A stretch of 64,000 nt of DNA from the NCBI RefSeq assembly GCF_019966545.1, contig NZ_JAIMIC010000008.1, forward strand, positions 248,001 through 312,000, in the 5' to 3' direction. This document shows, in pieces, positions 61,086-64,000 of this stretch. The notes under the pieces are model-generated. The model was given only the letters and a program-made list of their open reading frames with translations, did not search any database and was not told the DNA's origin. Within the stretch, counting starts at the first letter, position 1. Each line of letters starts with the position of its first letter. The translations under genes and the position numbers were made by a program. Source of the stretch: Heliomarina baculiformis (GTDB taxonomy: Bacteria; Pseudomonadota; Alphaproteobacteria; Rhodobacterales; Rhodobacteraceae).

Positions 61086-64000
61086 ATGGCCATAGAACCG
61101 ACTCTCTTTCGCTATATCTGGAAGTATTCCAAGCGCGATCAGCTTGTGCTGCTGGTCGTGACATCGCTTTTGTTTCCGCTGTTGTACCTGACGCTGGAAC
61201 TGCCCAAACGGATCATCAACGATGCGATCGGGTCGCAGTCGAGCGAGATCGAGTTTTGGGGCTACAGTTTCTCGCAGGTGCAGTTCCTTGCCCTGCTATG
61301 CGCCGGCTTTCTGTTGGCGGTGCTGGCGCATGGGTTGGTCAAGATGCGCGTCAACACGATGAAAGGCATTCTCGCCGAGCGGATGCTGCGCCGGTTCCGG
61401 TATACGCTGATCGGGCGACTGATGCTTTTCCCGCAGCCCTATTTCGAGCGGGTGAGTCAGGGCGAGCTGACGTCGATGATCACCGCCGAGAGCGAACCGA
61501 TGGGCGGCCTGATGGGGGATGCGATCAGCCAGCCTGTGCTGCAGGCGGGGCAGATGATCACGATCCTCGGATTTCTGTTCGTCCAGAGTTTCTGGTTCGG
61601 GCTGGCGGCCTGTGCGCTGATCCCCTTGCAGGCGTGGCTTATCCCCAAGCTGCAACGCCAGATCAACAAGCTGAACAAGGAACGCATCAAGCAGGTGCGC
61701 GTGCTGGCGGCGGATATCGGCGAAAGCGCCGTCGGTGCGAGCGCGCTGCGCGCCAATGGCGGCTGGCGTTACCGCATGGCGGTGATCACCGCCCAGCTGG
61801 GCCGGATGTTCGACATCCGCTTCGAGATCTACCAGAAGAAATTCTTCATGAAGTTCATCAACAACTTCATCTCGCAGCTGACGCCGTTTTTCTTCTTTTC
61901 CATCGGCGGCTATCTGGTGTTGCAGGGCTCGGTTTCGCTGGGCGCACTGGTGGCGGCGTTGGCGGCATACAAGGATCTGTCTTCGCCGTGGAAGGAATTG
62001 CTGACCTATTACAACCAGACGCAGGATATGTCCGTGCGCTGGGAGATCATCATCGAGCGCTTTGCGCCGTCGGGCATGATGGACGAAAAGCTGTTTACCG
62101 GCCGTCCTGAGGAAATCCCTGCGCTGACCGGCGATATCGTTCTGGATCACGTGACGATGCGCGATGCGGACGGTAACGCGGTGCTTGAGGATCTGAACGT
62201 CACCCTGCCGGGCGGGAAGGTCATTGCCATCGCGGCGCCGAGTACCGAAGACCGAAAGGCCTTTACCGAGCTGCTGAGCCGGGAGGTTCTGCCGAGTTCG
62301 GGCGCCGTCACCATCGGCGGGCGTGATCTGAAGGGGCTGCACCATGGGGTGATCGCCGCGCGGATCGGCAGTGCGTCGTCGCGGCCGGTGCTCTTCAAGG
62401 GGACGTTCGGCGATAACGTGACCATGCCGATCCGTCAGAGCCCGAAGGGGGAGAGCGAGAACGCGGCCCTGATCGCAGAGGCGCTGCGCGCCGGGAACAG
62501 CCCGGATGCGCTGGATGTGAACTGGATCGATCCGTCGGTTGCCGGTTTCGAGACGCAGGAGGAGCTGCGCGACTGGTGGTTGCGGCTGATCGAAGGGATG
62601 GGGCCGGGGAATGCATTGTTCCGGCGCGGTCTGGACCAGAGTTTCGACGCAGAGCGGCATCCGGACCTTGCAGAGCGGATCGTGGAACTGCGCGGGCGCA
62701 TCAGGTTCGCGGTGAAAGAGGCGGGGCTTGCCCGTCACGTGCATGCCTTTGATCCCGAACTCTACAACCCCGCGCTGCCGGTGGCGGACAACCTCCTGTT
62801 CGCGGTGCCGCGACGGTCAATCACCGCCGAGGAAGTGGCTGCGCAGACGGAGTTCCTTGGCCAGTTGCGTAGTCTGCATCTGGACAGGCCACTGATCGAA
62901 GTGACGCAGGAAGTCATCGATGTGCTGCGCCAGATCTTTGGCATGGACGGAACGGATCATCCACTGTTCCGGAACCTCGGGCTGGAAGCGGCCACCTATG
63001 AGACAGCGGTGGAGCTGGTCGAGAAGTCTCGCAAACAGGGCACCAGCGCGCTGAGCCAGGACGAGCTGGCAAGCCTGCTGACCGTGCCGATGCGGATTTC
63101 GGCCGAGAAGATCGGCGTCGCCTTTCCCGAAGAGATCCGGGAGCAGGTGCTGGCCCTGCGCAAGAGCCACAGCGCGCAGCTCTTGGAGAGCATGGGCGAT
63201 CTGTTTGACCCGCTGGATGAGACGCGCTTTGCTCCCGGTCTGACCGTGATGGAAAACGCCCTTTTCGGGAAGATCTCGCAGGATGCCGGGAGCCGGGGGG
63301 ACGATCTGCGCAAGCTGGTGGCCGCCGTGCTGGTGGAGAGCGGGGCGCAGGAAGGCGTGGTGCAGTTGATCTATGATCTGCCGGTGTCGATTTCCGGCAG
63401 CAATCTTCCTTCGATTTTTGCCGAACCGCTGGCACTGAGCCGGGCGACGATCAAACGGCCCGATGTACTGATACTGAACCAGGTGCTGGCCAGTTACAGC
63501 GCCGAGACACGCGCATCGGTTCATGATAACCTGCGGCGGCACATGCCGGATACGACGCTGATCTACCTGTCGGAACGGCTGGAGGATGTCCCGGCGCATG
63601 ACGTGGCATTCGAGCTGGTGCAGGGACGGATCGTGAGCGAGGATATGCAGATCGGAGAGGAAGCGGATAGCGCGGCGAGCGCGGATCTTGGCCGCAAGCT
63701 GCGGGCGCTGGAACAGACCGAGCTGTTTTCGACTCTGAACCGCAAGCAGCTGCGGCTTCTGGCCTTTGGTGCGCGCTGGTTCGAAGCCCCGGCAGGCGAG
63801 ACGGTGTTCCTGAAGAACGACGCGCCGACGGACGGTGCCTATCTGATCCTCGAGGGTGAGGCGGGTATGTACCTGCCGAAGGAAGAGGGGCCGGATGAGC
63901 TGATCGTCACCGCCGGGCCGGGCAAGCTGGTGGGTGAGCTGGGACTGATCCGCAACGAGCCACGGGCCCTGTCCATGGTGGCGGAGAGCGAACTTCGCTG
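61086..64000 (+). CDS. Giant ABC-exporter-like protein with degenerate ATPase and cyclic-nucleotide-binding domain (cut by window end)
   Basis: From the ATG at 61086 the frame stays open to the window end, 971 residues and continuing. A six-helix ABC exporter membrane domain covers about residues 1-310. The nucleotide-binding domain starts near 345, but its key motifs are degenerate: APSTEDRK (384-391) in place of Walker A, ISGSN (769-773) for LSGGQ, and LILNQVLAS (795-803) with N798 and Q799 replacing the Walker B Asp and Glu. About 320 residues separate the first and the last of these. A cyclic-nucleotide-binding fold follows from about 879, with E951 and R960 of the phosphate cassette kept. 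ATP hydrolysis is doubtful. Confidence 0.8.
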   Translation, partial: MAIEPTLFRYIWKYSKRDQLVLLVVTSLLFPLLYLTLELPKRIINDAIGSQSSEIEFWGYSFSQVQFLALLCAGFLLAVLAHGLVKMRVNTMKGILAERMLRRFRYTLIGRLMLFPQPYFERVSQGELTSMITAESEPMGGLMGDAISQPVLQAGQMITILGFLFVQSFWFGLAACALIPLQAWLIPKLQRQINKLNKERIKQVRVLAADIGESAVGASALRANGGWRYRMAVITAQLGRMFDIRFEIYQKKFFMKFINNFISQLTPFFFFSIGGYLVLQGSVSLGALVAALAAYKDLSSPWKELLTYYNQTQDMSVRWEIIIERFAPSGMMDEKLFTGRPEEIPALTGDIVLDHVTMRDADGNAVLEDLNVTLPGGKVIAIAAPSTEDRKAFTELLSREVLPSSGAVTIGGRDLKGLHHGVIAARIGSASSRPVLFKGTFGDNVTMPIRQSPKGESENAALIAEALRAGNSPDALDVNWIDPSVAGFETQEELRDWWLRLIEGMGPGNALFRRGLDQSFDAERHPDLAERIVELRGRIRFAVKEAGLARHVHAFDPELYNPALPVADNLLFAVPRRSITAEEVAAQTEFLGQLRSLHLDRPLIEVTQEVIDVLRQIFGMDGTDHPLFRNLGLEAATYETAVELVEKSRKQGTSALSQDELASLLTVPMRISAEKIGVAFPEEIREQVLALRKSHSAQLLESMGDLFDPLDETRFAPGLTVMENALFGKISQDAGSRGDDLRKLVAAVLVESGAQEGVVQLIYDLPVSISGSNLPSIFAEPLALSRATIKRPDVLILNQVLASYSAETRASVHDNLRRHMPDTTLIYLSERLEDVPAHDVAFELVQGRIVSEDMQIGEEADSAASADLGRKLRALEQTELFSTLNRKQLRLLAFGARWFEAPAGETVFLKNDAPTDGAYLILEGEAGMYLPKEEGPDELIVTAGPGKLVGELGLIRNEPRALSMVAESELR

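Noticed and set aside
61064-62110. Open frame on the plus strand that starts just before the large ABC-like gene
   Set aside because: It is out of frame with the ABC-type reading (start 61086), which shows membrane helices and stays open to the window end. The alternative product is compositionally odd (rich in D, R and G).
61296-62744. Long minus-strand open frame opposite the ABC-like gene
   Set aside because: It is a GC-rich antisense frame rich in H, R and Q with no start signal or motif.

Overview
The window looks like chromosomal or large-replicon DNA of a marine-type alphaproteobacterium of the Rhodobacteraceae (Roseobacter group). This rests on family resemblance, not on a search. 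The DNA is GC-rich, with many GTG and TTG starts and ATGA-overlapped genes. It is dense in ABC and TRAP uptake operons. The cytochrome c2 and the type 1 isopentenyl-diphosphate isomerase closely resemble Rhodobacter proteins as I remember them. No rRNA, tRNA, CRISPR array, phage gene or transposase was seen.

Layout. 1-9217: the start of a LysR regulator, divergent from a polyamine-type ABC importer and a catabolic operon (class III aminotransferase, BKACE/DUF849 enzyme, GNAT acetyltransferase, acetylpolyamine-amidohydrolase-like enzyme, FAD amine/amino-acid oxidase). 9218-10507: an AT-richer spacer with two strong hairpins, then a winged-helix regulator and a membrane protein. 10670-17490: an arsenic island (fused ArsR-ArsC, ArsJ-type GAPDH, ArsJ, Acr3, a second ArsR, an ArsP-like permease, an MFS exporter). 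17533-20299: a PAS histidine kinase and an ECF sigma/anti-sigma pair. 20509-25331: an HpcH aldolase, a TetR regulator and a TAXI-type TRAP importer. 25874-30606: a branched-chain-amino-acid-type ABC importer.

30603-39476: a peptide-type ABC importer, an XRE-cupin regulator, a metal-dependent amidohydrolase and a CobW-type metallochaperone. 39548-49636: a divergent catabolic locus. One side has a TetR regulator, a TRAP-DctPQM importer and a serine esterase. The other has a 4-hydroxyacetophenone-monooxygenase-type Baeyer-Villiger enzyme, an acyl-CoA ligase and an iron-type alcohol dehydrogenase. Together they fit ketone uptake, conversion to an ester, hydrolysis, and use of the acid and alcohol. 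49832-50979: cytochrome c2 and isopentenyl-diphosphate isomerase. 50989-56865: a second peptide-type importer operon that ends in a metallophosphoesterase. 57202-60894: a MarR regulator, a small membrane protein, a short polysaccharide-export protein with an outer-membrane barrel, and a DUF3307 protein. 61086-64000 (runs off the end): a very large ABC-exporter-like protein with a degenerate ATPase and a C-terminal cyclic-nucleotide-binding domain.

The most unusual items are this degenerate ABC/cNMP protein; two intergenic arrays of 11-bp-phased TGTACA repeats (28143-28186 and 39489-39543); an ArsR-ArsC fusion that keeps an internal arsC ribosome-binding site and start; a stem-loop directly behind the binding-protein gene in all six solute-importer operons; and the acetyltransferase/deacetylase pair inside the amine-catabolic operon.
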